Assembly: GCF_030158645.1 (NCBI RefSeq)
Contig: NZ_JAOASO010000013.1
Location: forward strand, 22,641 to 86,640
DNA length: 64,000 nucleotides
Reading direction: 5' to 3'
DNA from: Hydrogenophaga sp.
GTDB taxonomy: Bacteria; Pseudomonadota; Gammaproteobacteria; Burkholderiales; Burkholderiaceae_C
Shown here: piece after piece, positions 47,014-58,227 of the stretch
Position numbering within the stretch: position 1 is the stretch's first letter
Layout of the letters: every line of letters begins with the position of its first letter
Program-made: the position numbers and the translations under genes
The notes under the pieces: generated by a model
Seen by the model: only the letters and a program-made list of their open reading frames with translations
Told to the model about the DNA's origin: nothing
Database searches by the model: none

Positions 47014-47879
47014 TGACTGCCCCCACGCTTTCTTCGAGCGCTGCCCCCCAAGGGGGAGCCCGTCAGCCTTGGGGCGGCCCGGCGGCTGCCGGTTCTGGTC
47101 AGCCCCTTGTGATCCAGGCCAAGGGTCTGGTGAAGCGCTACGGCCAGGTCACCGCGCTCGACGGCGCCGACTTCGAGCTGCGTGCCGGTGAAATCCTGGC
47201 CGTCATTGGCGACAACGGCGCCGGCAAATCCTCGTTGATCAAGGCCTTGTCGGGCGCCACCATTCCCGACGAAGGCCAGATCTTTCTGGACGGCCAGCCC
47301 ATCCGTTTCAAGAGCCCGATCGACGCCCGCCGAGCCGGCATCGAGACCGTCTACCAGGACCTCGCCGTGGCCCCGGCCATGACGATTGCCGAGAACCTCT
47401 TTCTGGGCCGCGAAATCCTGCGCCCGGGTTTTCTGGGCCGCTTCCTGCGCATGATGGACAAAAAGAAAATGCTGAGCGAGAGCATCTCGCGCATGAACGA
47501 TCTGAAGGTCGGCATCCGGTCGATGACGCAGGCGGTGGAAACGCTCTCGGGCGGTCAGCGCCAGTGCGTGGCCGTGGCGCGCGCCGCGGCCTTCGCGCAG
47601 CACGTGGTCATCATGGACGAGCCCACCGCCGCGCTCGGCGTGAAGGAGGGCAACATGGTGCTGGAGCTGATCCGCCGCGTGCGCGACAAGGGTCTGCCGG
47701 TGATCCTGATCAGCCACAACATGCCGCACGTGTTCGAGATCGCCGACCGCATCCACATCGCGCGCCTGGGCAAACGCGCAGCGGTCGTCAACCCCAAGGT
47801 GATCAGCATGAGCGACACCGTGGCCGTGATGACCGGCGCCAAGCTGGCCGAGGAACTGCCCGCGGAGGCGTTGGCCTGA
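47013..47879 (+). CDS. frcA: Sugar ABC transporter ATP-binding protein (FrcA-type, single domain)
   Basis: 288 aa, one nucleotide-binding domain, unlike tandem RbsA. Walker A GDNGAGKSS, signature LSGGQRQ, Walker B VVIMDEPTAALG, and H-loop ILISHNMPHVF are intact. Residues ~4-26 (LSSSAAPQGGARQPWGGPAA) are not part of the family: they are encoded by the repeat at 47020-47086, which has been incorporated in frame between the start codon and the conserved domain. Confidence 0.9.
   Translation: MTAPTLSSSAAPQGGARQPWGGPAAAGSGQPLVIQAKGLVKRYGQVTALDGADFELRAGEILAVIGDNGAGKSSLIKALSGATIPDEGQIFLDGQPIRFKSPIDARRAGIETVYQDLAVAPAMTIAENLFLGREILRPGFLGRFLRMMDKKKMLSESISRMNDLKVGIRSMTQAVETLSGGQRQCVAVARAAAFAQHVVIMDEPTAALGVKEGNMVLELIRRVRDKGLPVILISHNMPHVFEIADRIHIARLGKRAAVVNPKVISMSDTVAVMTGAKLAEELPAEALA
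47020..47086 (+). repeat. Extragenic-type palindromic repeat read in frame at the start of frcA
   Basis: Homologous to the copy in tgpA at 15925-15997: identical first ten bases, the CCCCCC-AAGGGGG palindromic core and an identical 21-base 3' block. Here it lies on the coding strand and gives frcA a Pro/Ala/Gly-rich leader. Confidence 0.8.
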
Positions 47880-47881
47880 CC

Positions 47882-48334
47882 ATGCTCAAAGGTATCGATC
47901 CCCTGCTCAGCCCCGAGCTGCTGAAACTGCTGGCCGAGATGGGCCACGACGACGCGCTGGTGCTGACTGATGCGAACTTCACCGCCATGAGCCTGGGCGC
48001 GGGCAAGACCGTGCTGCGCCTGCCCGGCGTGGGCATGGCGCGCACCGTGAAGGCCGTGGCCAGCGTGCTGCCGCTGGCGGCCGACGTGCCGCAGCCCGTG
48101 GCTTACATGCAGGTCGGCGGCACCGAGGCGCCGTACCGCTCGGCCCTGCAGCGCGAAACGCTGGCCGTGCTGTCCGCAGAGGGCCTGATGGAGGGCCAGG
48201 CCGAAGCGGTGGAACGGTTTGCCTTTTACGAGCGCGTGAAACAGGCCTACGCCATCGTGGTCACCGGCGAGCTGCAGCCCTGGGGCAACTTCATCCTGCG
48301 CAAGGGTGTCATCGGCGACACTTTGCGGACCTGA
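47882..48334 (+). CDS. RbsD/FucU family sugar mutarotase/pyranase
   Basis: 150 aa, normal length. Family signatures are DPLLSPELLKLLAEMGHDD at the start (His of the active site), VLTDANFTAMSLG, and the C-terminal YAIVVTGELQPWGNFILRKGV, which carries FucU-type Tyr/Gly/Asn residues. These enzymes speed anomer or ring-form interconversion of sugars. Located 2 bp after frcA in a fructose-type operon, it may convert fructose pyranose to the furanose form used by the kinase; this is inference. Confidence 0.88.
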   Translation: MLKGIDPLLSPELLKLLAEMGHDDALVLTDANFTAMSLGAGKTVLRLPGVGMARTVKAVASVLPLAADVPQPVAYMQVGGTEAPYRSALQRETLAVLSAEGLMEGQAEAVERFAFYERVKQAYAIVVTGELQPWGNFILRKGVIGDTLRT

Positions 48335-48355
48335 TCCGACATCGAACCTGACGCA

Positions 48356-49597
48356 GTGAACAACGACGCCGCCGCTACCGAAGCCCTGCCCGATACCGAA
48401 CCGGGTGATCAGCCGCGCCTGCGCCCGCGCGGCTCCAACCAGGTGGGCATGCGCCAGTTCAACGAGCGCGTGGTGCTGCAGGCGCTGCGCGTCCACGGCA
48501 GCCTGGCCAAGGCCGACATCGCACGCCTCACCGGGCTCACGGCGCAGACCATCGGCCTGATCACCGCGCGGCTGGACGAGGACCAGCTGCTGCGCCGCGA
48601 GGCCCCGGTGCGCGGGCGCGTGGGCCAGCCCTCGGTGCCGCTGGGGTTGCACCCCGACGGCGCGTTCGCCATCGGCATCAAGATCGGCCGGCGCAGCGCC
48701 GACTGGCTGCTGGTGGACTTCACCGGCCAGGTGCGCGAGCGCCTCGTGCTCGACTACGCCTTCCCCGACATCCCGGTGCTGCTGCCCGCGATCAAGACCA
48801 ACCTCAACCGCCTGCTCAAGAAGCTGGGGCCTCTGAGCGACCGCGTGGTCGGTGTCGGCGTGGCGGCTCCGTTCCAGCTCGGTGGCTGGCACCGCATGCT
48901 GGGCCTCACGGCCGAACAATCGCAGGCGTGGAACCAGATCGACCTGGGCGCCGAGGTGCAGAAGCTCACCGATCTGCCCGTGAGTTTTGCCAAGGACACC
49001 TCGGCCGCCTGCGTGGCCGAGCTGCTGCAAGGCCGCGGGCGCGACATCCGCAGTTTTCTCTACCTGTTCATGGACACCTTCGTGGGTGGTGGCCTGGTGC
49101 TCGACTCGCACCTGCACCGCGGCATCCACGGCAACGCCGGCGCGGTGGCGTCATTGCCGCTGCGCGTGGCGCAGGGCGGTGAGCTCGCGCCGCAGCTCAT
49201 CGGCGAAGCCTCGTTGTGGGACCTGGAGCAGCGATTTCGCCAGCACGGCCTGGACCCGATGGCGGCCTACGACGCGCGGGCCCTGCAATCGCCCTGGCTG
49301 CCGTACAGCCAGGAATGGATTGCGCGCGCCGCGCCGGCGCTGGCGCAATGCGTGGTCTCGGGCACGGCGTTTCTCGACGTGGAAGCGGTGGTCATGGACG
49401 GTGCGGTGGCGCCCGACCTGCTGCGCGCCCTGTGCGAGGCCACGCGCGCGGCGCTGACGGCCTACAGCTGGGAGGGCCTGCACCGCCCACGCCTGGAGCT
49501 GGGCAGCATCGGCTCGGATGCGCGCGCACTGGGCGGCGCGCTGCTGCCGCTGCACACCTGCTTCGCGCCCGACCACGACGTCATCCTCAAAGTCTGA
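48356..49597 (+). CDS. ROK family transcriptional regulator
   Basis: 413 aa, starting with GTG at 48356. An N-terminal winged helix (NERVVLQALRVHGSLAKADIARLTGLTAQTIGLITARL) precedes a ROK sugar-sensing domain (GVGVAAPFQLGGWH, FAKDTSAACVAELL, HRGIHGNAGAVA). The Cys-rich zinc motif common in ROK proteins (CxCGxxGC) is not present. In Sinorhizobium the ROK protein FrcR controls frcBCAK; here the regulator is last in the operon, so autoregulation with the sugar genes is likely. It ends at a small palindrome (49601-49614) before the convergent ABC gene. Confidence 0.9.
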   Translation: MNNDAAATEALPDTEPGDQPRLRPRGSNQVGMRQFNERVVLQALRVHGSLAKADIARLTGLTAQTIGLITARLDEDQLLRREAPVRGRVGQPSVPLGLHPDGAFAIGIKIGRRSADWLLVDFTGQVRERLVLDYAFPDIPVLLPAIKTNLNRLLKKLGPLSDRVVGVGVAAPFQLGGWHRMLGLTAEQSQAWNQIDLGAEVQKLTDLPVSFAKDTSAACVAELLQGRGRDIRSFLYLFMDTFVGGGLVLDSHLHRGIHGNAGAVASLPLRVAQGGELAPQLIGEASLWDLEQRFRQHGLDPMAAYDARALQSPWLPYSQEWIARAAPALAQCVVSGTAFLDVEAVVMDGAVAPDLLRALCEATRAALTAYSWEGLHRPRLELGSIGSDARALGGALLPLHTCFAPDHDVILKV

Positions 49598-49609
49598 AGA
49601 CCTGAGGCC

Positions 49610-50260
49610 TCAGGCGGGCTCCAGGCCGTTCGCGGTGAGGTGCAGCACCCGCTGCGCGCGACCGGCTGCGGCCTGCGAGTGCGTGACCAGCACCAGTGCC
49701 GCGCCACTCTCGCGGGCCTGATGCTCCAGCACATCCATGACTTGCGCGGCGGTGGTCGGATCCAGGTTGCCCGTGGGCTCGTCCGCCAGCAGCAGGCCGG
49801 GGCGGTGCACCAGCGCGCGTGCAATCGCCACGCGCTGCAACTGACCACCCGAGAGCTCGGCCGGCAAACGCGCACCCAGCTCGCCCAGGCCCACGGCGTC
49901 CAGCATCTGCTGCACGCGCGTGGCATCGGGTCGGCCCAGCAGCAGCAGGGGCAGACCCACGTTTTGTGCCACGTCCAGGTGCGGCAACACGTGAAAAGCC
50001 TGGAACACAAAGCCGAGGTGTTCGCGGCGCCAGTGCGCGCGCTGCGTGTCGCTCAGACCACCGAGGTCCACGCCCGTGTGGGTGATGCGGCCTTCGCTCC
50101 AGTCGTCCAGCGCGGCCAGGCAGTTGAGCAGGCTGGATTTGCCCACGCCCGATTCGCCCACGATGGCGATGAACTCGCCCGGCGCCACCGTGAGGTTCAC
50201 GCCGCCGAAGACGGAGGTGTTGCCGTAACGCTTTCCAAGTTGTTCAACGACGAGTGACAT
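49610..50260 (-). CDS. ABC transporter ATP-binding protein, MacB/LolD-like
   Basis: 216 aa, a lone nucleotide-binding domain. Walker [25 protein letters not shown], Walker B LLADEPTGNLDP and LVTHSQAA are intact; the EPTGNLD form is typical of LolD/MacB/FtsE-type exporters. The ATG at 50260 lies 5 bp after miaA. No permease is adjacent, so the partner is unknown. Confidence 0.9.
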   Translation of the reverse strand: MSLVVEQLGKRYGNTSVFGGVNLTVAPGEFIAIVGESGVGKSSLLNCLAALDDWSEGRITHTGVDLGGLSDTQRAHWRREHLGFVFQAFHVLPHLDVAQNVGLPLLLLGRPDATRVQQMLDAVGLGELGARLPAELSGGQLQRVAIARALVHRPGLLLADEPTGNLDPTTAAQVMDVLEHQARESGAALVLVTHSQAAAGRAQRVLHLTANGLEPA

Positions 50261-50265
50261 GCCGT

Positions 50266-51237
50266 TCAAGTGGGTGCGCCCAACAGGGCTTGCACCGATT
50301 CGAGCACGCGCGCCAGCGCGTCGGGTGCGTCGCACGCAATGACCCGGCGCTCTGGCATGGAACGCAGCCAGGTGAGCTGGCGTTTGGCGAGCTGGCGCGT
50401 GGCGGCCACGCCGAGTTCGCGCAGCTCGGCGACTTGCGCCGGCTTGAGCGTGTTGCCGTAGGCATCGAGCATGTCCCAGGCCTGGCGGTACCCCACGCAG
50501 CGCATGGAGGGCAGGTCGGTGGAGAGATCGCCGCGCGCGCGCAGGCGCTTGACTTCGATCATGAAGCCTTCGGCCAGCATGGCGTCGAAGCGCTGCGCGA
50601 TGCGCGCATGCAGCCAGGCGCGGTCGCGCGGTTCGAGCGACATCAGGTGTTCGGGTGCAAGCGGACTGTCGGGGTTGTGGGTGCGTCCGGTCTGGAAGCT
50701 GGAGAGCGGTTGGCCCGAGATGTCGTGAACCTCAAGCGCGCGCTGGATGCGCTGGGCATCCAGTGGCGCCAGGCGCGCCGCGGTCACCGGATCGACCCGA
50801 GCCAGCTCGGCGTGCAGCGCCGGCCATCCCAGCGCCGCTGCGCGTGCATCGATCGCGCTTCTCACGGCGGCGTTGGCCGGCGGCATGTCGTCCAGGCCCA
50901 CCACCAGCGCCTTGAAATACAGCATGGTGCCGCCCACCAGCAGCGCGGTGCGACCACGCCCGTTGATCTCGCCCACCAGGCGCGTGGTGTCGCGCACGAA
51001 GTCGGCGGCGCTGTAACTCTCCAGCGGGTCGAGGATGTCGATCAGGTGGTGCGGCACTTGCGCGAGTTCGGCCGGTGTGGGTTTGGCGGTGCCGATGTCC
51101 ATGCCCCGGTAGACCAGCGCCGAGTCGACGCTGATGATTTCCACCGGCCAGCGTTGCGCGATGGCCAGCGAGGCCGCGCTCTTGCCGCTGGCGGTGGGAC
51201 CGGCCAGGCCGATGCAGGACACAGAGGGCGCGGACAT
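50266..51237 (-). CDS. miaA: tRNA dimethylallyltransferase
   Basis: 323 aa. P-loop [15 protein letters not shown], catalytic Asp in [18 protein letters not shown], Arg/Thr segment [17 protein letters not shown], and C-terminal [13 protein letters not shown]. It adds a dimethylallyl group to A37 of tRNAs reading UNN codons. In E. coli miaA follows mutL directly; here two genes lie in between. Confidence 0.97.
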   Translation of the reverse strand: MSAPSVSCIGLAGPTASGKSAASLAIAQRWPVEIISVDSALVYRGMDIGTAKPTPAELAQVPHHLIDILDPLESYSAADFVRDTTRLVGEINGRGRTALLVGGTMLYFKALVVGLDDMPPANAAVRSAIDARAAALGWPALHAELARVDPVTAARLAPLDAQRIQRALEVHDISGQPLSSFQTGRTHNPDSPLAPEHLMSLEPRDRAWLHARIAQRFDAMLAEGFMIEVKRLRARGDLSTDLPSMRCVGYRQAWDMLDAYGNTLKPAQVAELRELGVAATRQLAKRQLTWLRSMPERRVIACDAPDALARVLESVQALLGAPT

Positions 51238-51245
51238 GGGTCGGG

Positions 51246-52547
51246 TCAGCCTCGCGCTGGTTCGACAGGGATCGCCCGCTCGGGCCCGGGCCCGGGCCGG
51301 CTTTCACCGAAACGCTGCACCAGCGTCCAGGCGGTCAGTGCAATGAGCACGCTCCAGAGCCAGATGCCGTTGGTGAGCGGCAGCACCGTGCCGCTGCCCG
51401 CCTGGATGGCCGCCAGACTCTTGCCCAGCCAGCCGCCCACCCCAAAGGCCGCGATCATCATGATGAAACCCGCCAGCGCCGAGGCAGCCCCGGCGGACTG
51501 CGGAAAGGGTCCCACCGCGCCGCTCTGGCCGCAAGGCTGGTGCACGCCGTGGCCCATCATGAACAAATAGAAGGGCAGCATGATGGCCCAGGCGCTTTGC
51601 ACGCCCATGAGTGCCAGCACACCCATGCTGCTGCCGCCGAGCAGCGTGAACACCGCCGCCACCGCCACCGTGCGCCGCACACCGAGCACCGGCAGCAGGC
51701 GCCGGCAGATGAAGGTGCCCGCGATGTAGCTCAGCGACATCGTCATCATCATCAGGCCGTAGGCCGTCTTGGACAGACCCAGCACCTGAATGAACACGAA
51801 GGACGAGGCCGCCAGGAAGGTGAACAGACCGCAATAGGACGTGGCCGCCAGCAAGGCGAACGCCCAGAAAGTGGGGTGGCGCGCGATCCGCACCCAGGTG
51901 CCCAGCAGCATGGTGGGCTCCAGCGCGTGCGGGTTCTTCGCGGCCAGCGTTTCCTCGAACCGCCAGGCGATCACACCCAGCGTGATGGCGCCGAACACAG
52001 CCACCGCCATCAGCGACAGGCGCCAGCCCATGAGGTCGGACAGGAAGCCCCCCAGCGGTGCGCTGGCGCAGGCAATGACACCCAGACCGGTGAGTCCCTT
52101 GGACATCACCCGCGCACCCTCGGTGGGCGCGTAAAGATCGCGCACGATGGCTCGCGCGCACATCACGCCGGCACCCATGGCCGCGCCCTGCACGGCGCGC
52201 CAGATGATGAGGTGTTCAATGGAGGGCGAGAAGGTGCTGCCGACCGAAGCCACCACGAAGGCGCCCATGCCGGTCAACAAGATGGGACGCCGGCCAAACC
52301 GGTCGGAGAGCGGTCCCCAGAACATCTGCGACAGGCCGAATGCCAGCAGCAAGGCGGTGAGTGTGAGTTGCGCCTGCGACATGGCCGCGCCAAATCCCGC
52401 GGTGAGCGCGGGCAGGGCGGGCAGGTACAGGTCGGTGGCGATGGGCTGCAGTCCCAGCAGCAGGGAGAGTGTCAGCACCACCAGGGCAGGCGGCATGGCG
52501 TTTGCCGTCACGGGCGTTTGGGCGGGCAGAGAAGGCGTGGCGGGCAT
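51246..52547 (-). CDS. Bcr/CflA-type MFS drug efflux transporter
   Basis: 433 aa, 12 membrane segments. Family stretch: [17 protein letters not shown] in helix 1 and motif [18 protein letters not shown] between helices 2 and 3. Bcr/CflA members export bicyclomycin, chloramphenicol or other small molecules with proton antiport. The last residues are Pro/Arg-rich. It lies 8 bp before miaA and is probably co-transcribed. Confidence 0.92.
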   Translation of the reverse strand: MPATPSLPAQTPVTANAMPPALVVLTLSLLLGLQPIATDLYLPALPALTAGFGAAMSQAQLTLTALLLAFGLSQMFWGPLSDRFGRRPILLTGMGAFVVASVGSTFSPSIEHLIIWRAVQGAAMGAGVMCARAIVRDLYAPTEGARVMSKGLTGLGVIACASAPLGGFLSDLMGWRLSLMAVAVFGAITLGVIAWRFEETLAAKNPHALEPTMLLGTWVRIARHPTFWAFALLAATSYCGLFTFLAASSFVFIQVLGLSKTAYGLMMMTMSLSYIAGTFICRRLLPVLGVRRTVAVAAVFTLLGGSSMGVLALMGVQSAWAIMLPFYLFMMGHGVHQPCGQSGAVGPFPQSAGAASALAGFIMMIAAFGVGGWLGKSLAAIQAGSGTVLPLTNGIWLWSVLIALTAWTLVQRFGESRPGPGPERAIPVEPARG

Positions 52548-52595
52548 CCGGTCGAGGGTAGCAGAACACCCCGCGCGAAAGCCCTGGCGCGTCGC

Positions 52596-53462
52596 TCAGT
52601 TCTTCACCACCTGCACATCGGGACGCAAACCGAACAGGCTGGCCAGCGCCACGCGGTACTGCGCTTGTCCCACAGAGTTGGTGTTGTGGTGCGAACCACC
52701 TTCCACCAGCACGAAGGCCTTGCGCCCGGTGGCGGCCTCGAACAGCTTGCGACCCAGCTCCGGCTGGATCAGGCGGTCGTCACCGCCGTGCACCACGAGG
52801 AGCGGCGAGCCGATCTCGGGCACGCGTTTGACCGCCTCAAAGCGCTGCGTGATCAAGAGCGACACCGGCAGCCAGCCCCATTTGAAGGTGCTCACCACGT
52901 CGGGGATGGAGGTGAAGGTGCCTTCGACCACCGTGCCCGCTTCGTCTTTCACCTGCGCCGCCAGTTCCACGGCGATGGCGCCGCCGAGCGAATGGCCAAA
53001 GATGTAGCGCGGCCGGCCGGGGTATTTCTCGCCCAGCCAGTCCCAGGCGGCGCGGGCGTCTTCGTACGCTTTGGTCTCCGAGGGCAACTCGTTGGTGCTT
53101 TTGCCGAAGCCGCGGTAGTCGATGGCCAGCACCGAGAAGCCGAGCTCCTGCATGCGCTGGGCCCGGAACGCAGAGCCGGTGACATTGAAACGCGCACCGT
53201 GCAGGTACAGCAGGACCGGCGCGTCGGCGCGCTGGGTGAAGTTGTCGTTTTGTGCCCAGAGACCGTGCAGCTTGACGGGTTTGCCGGTGACCTCGGAGCT
53301 GAAATCGATCCACACGTTTTCCATGCTTTCGGCCGCGTAGGTACCGCCGGCCCAACTGCGGTCGGATGGCTGAAAGATCCAGGCGCGCTGCTTCTCGTCG
53401 AGCGTGGCGCACCCGGCCAGCAGGGCCAAGGTGGCCAGCAGAAGGGCGATCAGGCGTTTCAT
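52596..53462 (-). CDS. Alpha/beta hydrolase, predicted lipoprotein
   Basis: 288 aa. The N-terminus MKRLIALLLATLALLAGCAT has a lipobox (LAGC), so the protein is likely lipid-anchored in the envelope. The alpha/beta hydrolase fold shows the nucleophile elbow IFGHSLGGAIAVEL (Ser), an Asp in VVHGGDDRLIQPEL and a His in VEGGSHHNTNS near the end. It resembles membrane-bound esterase/peptidase-like YfhR/ABHD13-type proteins. The substrate is unknown. Confidence 0.88.
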   Translation of the reverse strand: MKRLIALLLATLALLAGCATLDEKQRAWIFQPSDRSWAGGTYAAESMENVWIDFSSEVTGKPVKLHGLWAQNDNFTQRADAPVLLYLHGARFNVTGSAFRAQRMQELGFSVLAIDYRGFGKSTNELPSETKAYEDARAAWDWLGEKYPGRPRYIFGHSLGGAIAVELAAQVKDEAGTVVEGTFTSIPDVVSTFKWGWLPVSLLITQRFEAVKRVPEIGSPLLVVHGGDDRLIQPELGRKLFEAATGRKAFVLVEGGSHHNTNSVGQAQYRVALASLFGLRPDVQVVKN

Positions 53463-53598
53463 GACCGTGATGGAGGGCCTTGCGGACCAAAAAGTTCAGA
53501 CATCGTCGCGCGCAGGTTTCGTGCCAACGAGCCGCCCCATCATGGCTGGCGGTCGGATTCCCCGCCAGTTTCCCGACCGGCGGCCAGGCACAGACCGT

Positions 53599-55530
<1,932 letters not shown>

Positions 55531-55559
55531 ATTGTAGGGCGCAGGGATAATGCCCCTCT

Positions 55560-56213
55560 ATGGAAATCCTGGCCTTTCTCATCGACTTCATCCTGCACGT
55601 GGACCAACACCTGCAGACCTTTGTGCAGAACTACGGCGCCTGGGTCTACGCCTTGCTGTTTCTGATCATCTTCACCGAGACCGGCGTGGTGGTCATGCCC
55701 TTCCTGCCGGGTGACTCGTTGCTGTTTGTGGTGGGCACTTTGTGCGGCGCCGGGTTGATGAGCCTGCCGCTGGCGATGGGGCTGCTGGTCGTGGCGGCCA
55801 TCCTTGGGGACCAGGTGAACTATTCCATCGGCCGCTACTTCGGGCCGAAGGTGTTCCAGTGGGAGAACTCGAAACTGTTCAACCGCAACGCCTTCAACCA
55901 GGCGCATGCGTTCTACGAGAAATACGGTGGCATCACGATCATCCTGGCGCGCTTCATGCCGTTTGTTCGCACCTTTGCGCCGTTTGTGGCGGGTGTGGCC
56001 GAGATGACGCGCACCAAGTTCACGGCCTACAACGTGGTGGGCGCCCTGATCTGGGTGGTGGGGCTGGTGGGGGCGGGTTATCTTTTCGGCAATTTGCCGT
56101 GGGTGCAGGCCAACCTGAGCAAGATCATCTGGGCCATGATTTTCATCCCCGGGTTCATCGCGATCTTCGGGGCCTGGCGGGCCCGGCAGCAGTCGTTGCG
56201 GGACGCTGGCTGA
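55560..56213 (+). CDS. DedA family membrane protein
   Basis: 217 aa, four to five membrane segments. Family features: FTETGVVVMPFLPGDSLLF (re-entrant loop with Glu and Asp), NYSIGRYFG, and the Arg-containing IILARFMPFVRTFAPFVAGVAEM. DedA proteins flip phospholipids such as undecaprenyl phosphate and support proton-motive force. Its start lies only 30 bp from the divergent mutL start. The 171-bp gap that follows holds no recognised gene. Confidence 0.92.
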   Translation: MEILAFLIDFILHVDQHLQTFVQNYGAWVYALLFLIIFTETGVVVMPFLPGDSLLFVVGTLCGAGLMSLPLAMGLLVVAAILGDQVNYSIGRYFGPKVFQWENSKLFNRNAFNQAHAFYEKYGGITIILARFMPFVRTFAPFVAGVAEMTRTKFTAYNVVGALIWVVGLVGAGYLFGNLPWVQANLSKIIWAMIFIPGFIAIFGAWRARQQSLRDAG

Positions 56214-56384
56214 GGTTTTTTGTCTTCGTTGCGTTGATGGCCTGCAGTGGTGTTGGTGTGAGCCGTGCCCCATGGCCGCCGATGACCGGACCGGCCGGAG
56301 AAAAATCCGCCGACCACCGGCACAACAGCAATTGATCAGTAGGCTTATCATTTATCCCCACACACAGACGAAGCGTGAGGAGAC

Positions 56385-57719
56385 ATGAACGCACCGCAAG
56401 CCCTCGTGCGCTGGCACGACCGCGGCACCAGCCGCATTCCGTTCTGGGCCTACACCGACCCCGACCTCTACCAACGTGAACTGGAGCGCCTGTTCTACGG
56501 ACCCCACTGGTCCTACGTGGGCCTGGCCATCGAGATCCCCAACACCGGCGACTACAAACTCAGCTGGGTCGGTGAGCGCCAGGTCATCATGGTGCGCGAC
56601 CGCGTGGCGCCCAAGGACCGTGGCACCGACCCCGGCATTCGTGTGGTGGAGAACCGCTGCGCGCACCGCGGCGTGCGCTTCTGCCAGCCGCCCATGGACG
56701 GCCAGACCGGCAACGCGCGCAGCTTTGTGTGCCCCTACCACCAGTGGACCTACAAACTCAATGGTGACCTCGCCGGCCTGCCTTTCAAGGACGGTGTGAA
56801 GGATGGGGAATGCGTCAACGGCGGCATGCCTGCCGACTTCGACCTCAGCAAGAACGGCCTGACCAAGCTGCGCGTGGCCGTGCTGCATGGCCTGGTGTTC
56901 GCCACCTTCAGTGATGAAGCCGAGCCCTTCGAGCAGTACATCGGTCCCAACGTCATGCCCTGGTTGGACCGCATCTTCAAGGGCCGTGAACTCAAGCTGC
57001 TGGGCTACAACCGCCAGCGCATTCCCGGCAACTGGAAGCTGATGATGGAGAACATCAAGGACCCGTACCACCCGGGTCTGCTGCACACGTGGTTCGTGAC
57101 CTTCGGCCTGTGGCGCGCCGACCAGAAAAGCCGCATGGTGATGGACGAACACGGCCGGCACGCGGTGATGATTTCGCGCCGCAACGATGGCGGTGCCAAC
57201 CAGAGCGTGACCGAAGGCGTGACCAGCTTCAAGGCCGACATGGCCCTGCAGGACAAGCGCCTGCTCGACGTGGTGCCCGAGCCTTGGTGGACGGTGGACG
57301 ACCCATCGAACCCCGGCACGACCATCACGCCCACGGTGACCATGATCACGCTGTTCCCCAGCCTCATCATTCAGCAGCAGGTGAACTCGCTGTCCACACG
57401 CCACATCGTGCCGCGCGGCGCGGGTGAGTTTGATTTTGTGTGGACGCATTTCGGCTTTGCCGACGACACCGAGGAGATGACGCAGCGCCGCCTGCGCCAG
57501 GCCAACCTGTTCGGCCCCGCCGGTTTTGTGAGCGCGGACGACGGCGAGGTCATCGAGTTCAGCCAGGACGGTTTCAGGCAGTGGGGCGAAGGCGGCACCA
57601 CGCTGGTGGAGCTCGGCGGCCGGGGCGACGACGTGGGCCAGCCGCCCACCGAGCACATGGTCACCGAGACCTTGATCCGCTCGATGTACGCCTACTGGCG
57701 CAAGGCCATGGGGGAATGA
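56385..57719 (+). CDS. Aromatic-ring-hydroxylating dioxygenase, large (alpha) subunit
   Basis: 444 aa. Rieske [2Fe-2S] motif: NRCAHRGVRFC (Cys-X-His) and CPYHQWTYKLNG (Cys-X2-His). Mononuclear iron site: ENIKDPYHPGLLHTW with the bridging Asp and two His. The overall type is like anthranilate/salicylate-type hydroxylase oxygenases (AndAc/NagG relatives), but the true substrate is not deducible. GAGGAG lies upstream of the ATG. No ferredoxin or reductase gene is near, so electrons must come from proteins encoded elsewhere. Confidence 0.9.
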   Translation: MNAPQALVRWHDRGTSRIPFWAYTDPDLYQRELERLFYGPHWSYVGLAIEIPNTGDYKLSWVGERQVIMVRDRVAPKDRGTDPGIRVVENRCAHRGVRFCQPPMDGQTGNARSFVCPYHQWTYKLNGDLAGLPFKDGVKDGECVNGGMPADFDLSKNGLTKLRVAVLHGLVFATFSDEAEPFEQYIGPNVMPWLDRIFKGRELKLLGYNRQRIPGNWKLMMENIKDPYHPGLLHTWFVTFGLWRADQKSRMVMDEHGRHAVMISRRNDGGANQSVTEGVTSFKADMALQDKRLLDVVPEPWWTVDDPSNPGTTITPTVTMITLFPSLIIQQQVNSLSTRHIVPRGAGEFDFVWTHFGFADDTEEMTQRRLRQANLFGPAGFVSADDGEVIEFSQDGFRQWGEGGTTLVELGGRGDDVGQPPTEHMVTETLIRSMYAYWRKAMGE

Positions 57720-57720
57720 C

Positions 57721-58227
57721 ATGCCAGTGATTGACCAGGATCTGCACAGCCTGCTGCTGCACCATGCGGTGGACCGCTTCAATGCCGCCTACGCCGCCAC
57801 GCTGGACGACCGCCGCTTCAACGAATGGCCCGAGTGCTTTGTGGAAGACGCGCGTTACAAGGTGCAGGCCCGTGAGAATTTCGACCGGGGTTTGCCGCTC
57901 GCGCTGCTCGCGCTGGAGAGCCAGGGCATGCTGCGCGACCGCATCTACGGCACCAGCCAGACCATCTACCACGGACCGTACTACACGCGCCATGTGGTGA
58001 GCCCGGCGCGCATCACGCAGGCGGGCGCGGGCACGGCTGACGATCCGATCCGCGCTGAAGCCAACTACGCCGTGTTCCGCACCAAACCCGGTGGCGTGAG
58101 CGAGGTCTACAACGTGGGGCGGTACATCGACGCGTTTGTGAACACCGATGAGGGGCTGAAGCTGCAGAGCCGCACCTGTGTGTACGACAGCGAGATGGTG
58201 CTCAACTCGCTGATCTACCCGATCTAG
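57721..58227 (+). CDS. Aromatic-ring-hydroxylating dioxygenase, small (beta) subunit
   Basis: 168 aa, NTF2-like fold family. It starts 1 bp after the alpha-subunit stop. Characteristic parts: DRRFNEWPECFVEDARYKVQ, DRIYGTSQTIYHGPYYTRHV and CVYDSEMVLNSLIYPI. It is structural in the alpha3beta3 hexamer and may tune substrate choice. Its TAG stop lies within a CTAG shared with the convergent amidase stop. Confidence 0.9.
   Translation: MPVIDQDLHSLLLHHAVDRFNAAYAATLDDRRFNEWPECFVEDARYKVQARENFDRGLPLALLALESQGMLRDRIYGTSQTIYHGPYYTRHVVSPARITQAGAGTADDPIRAEANYAVFRTKPGGVSEVYNVGRYIDAFVNTDEGLKLQSRTCVYDSEMVLNSLIYPI

Noticed and set aside
49601..49614. CCTGAGGCCTCAGG palindrome as a strong bidirectional terminator
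   Set aside because: Only a 5-bp stem once a loop is allowed, and no T-run; recorded only as a small symmetry between convergent genes.
53549..53580. CGGTCGG/CCGACCG symmetry between mutL and the alpha/beta hydrolase gene
   Set aside because: Long loop and no T-run; could be chance in GC-rich DNA.
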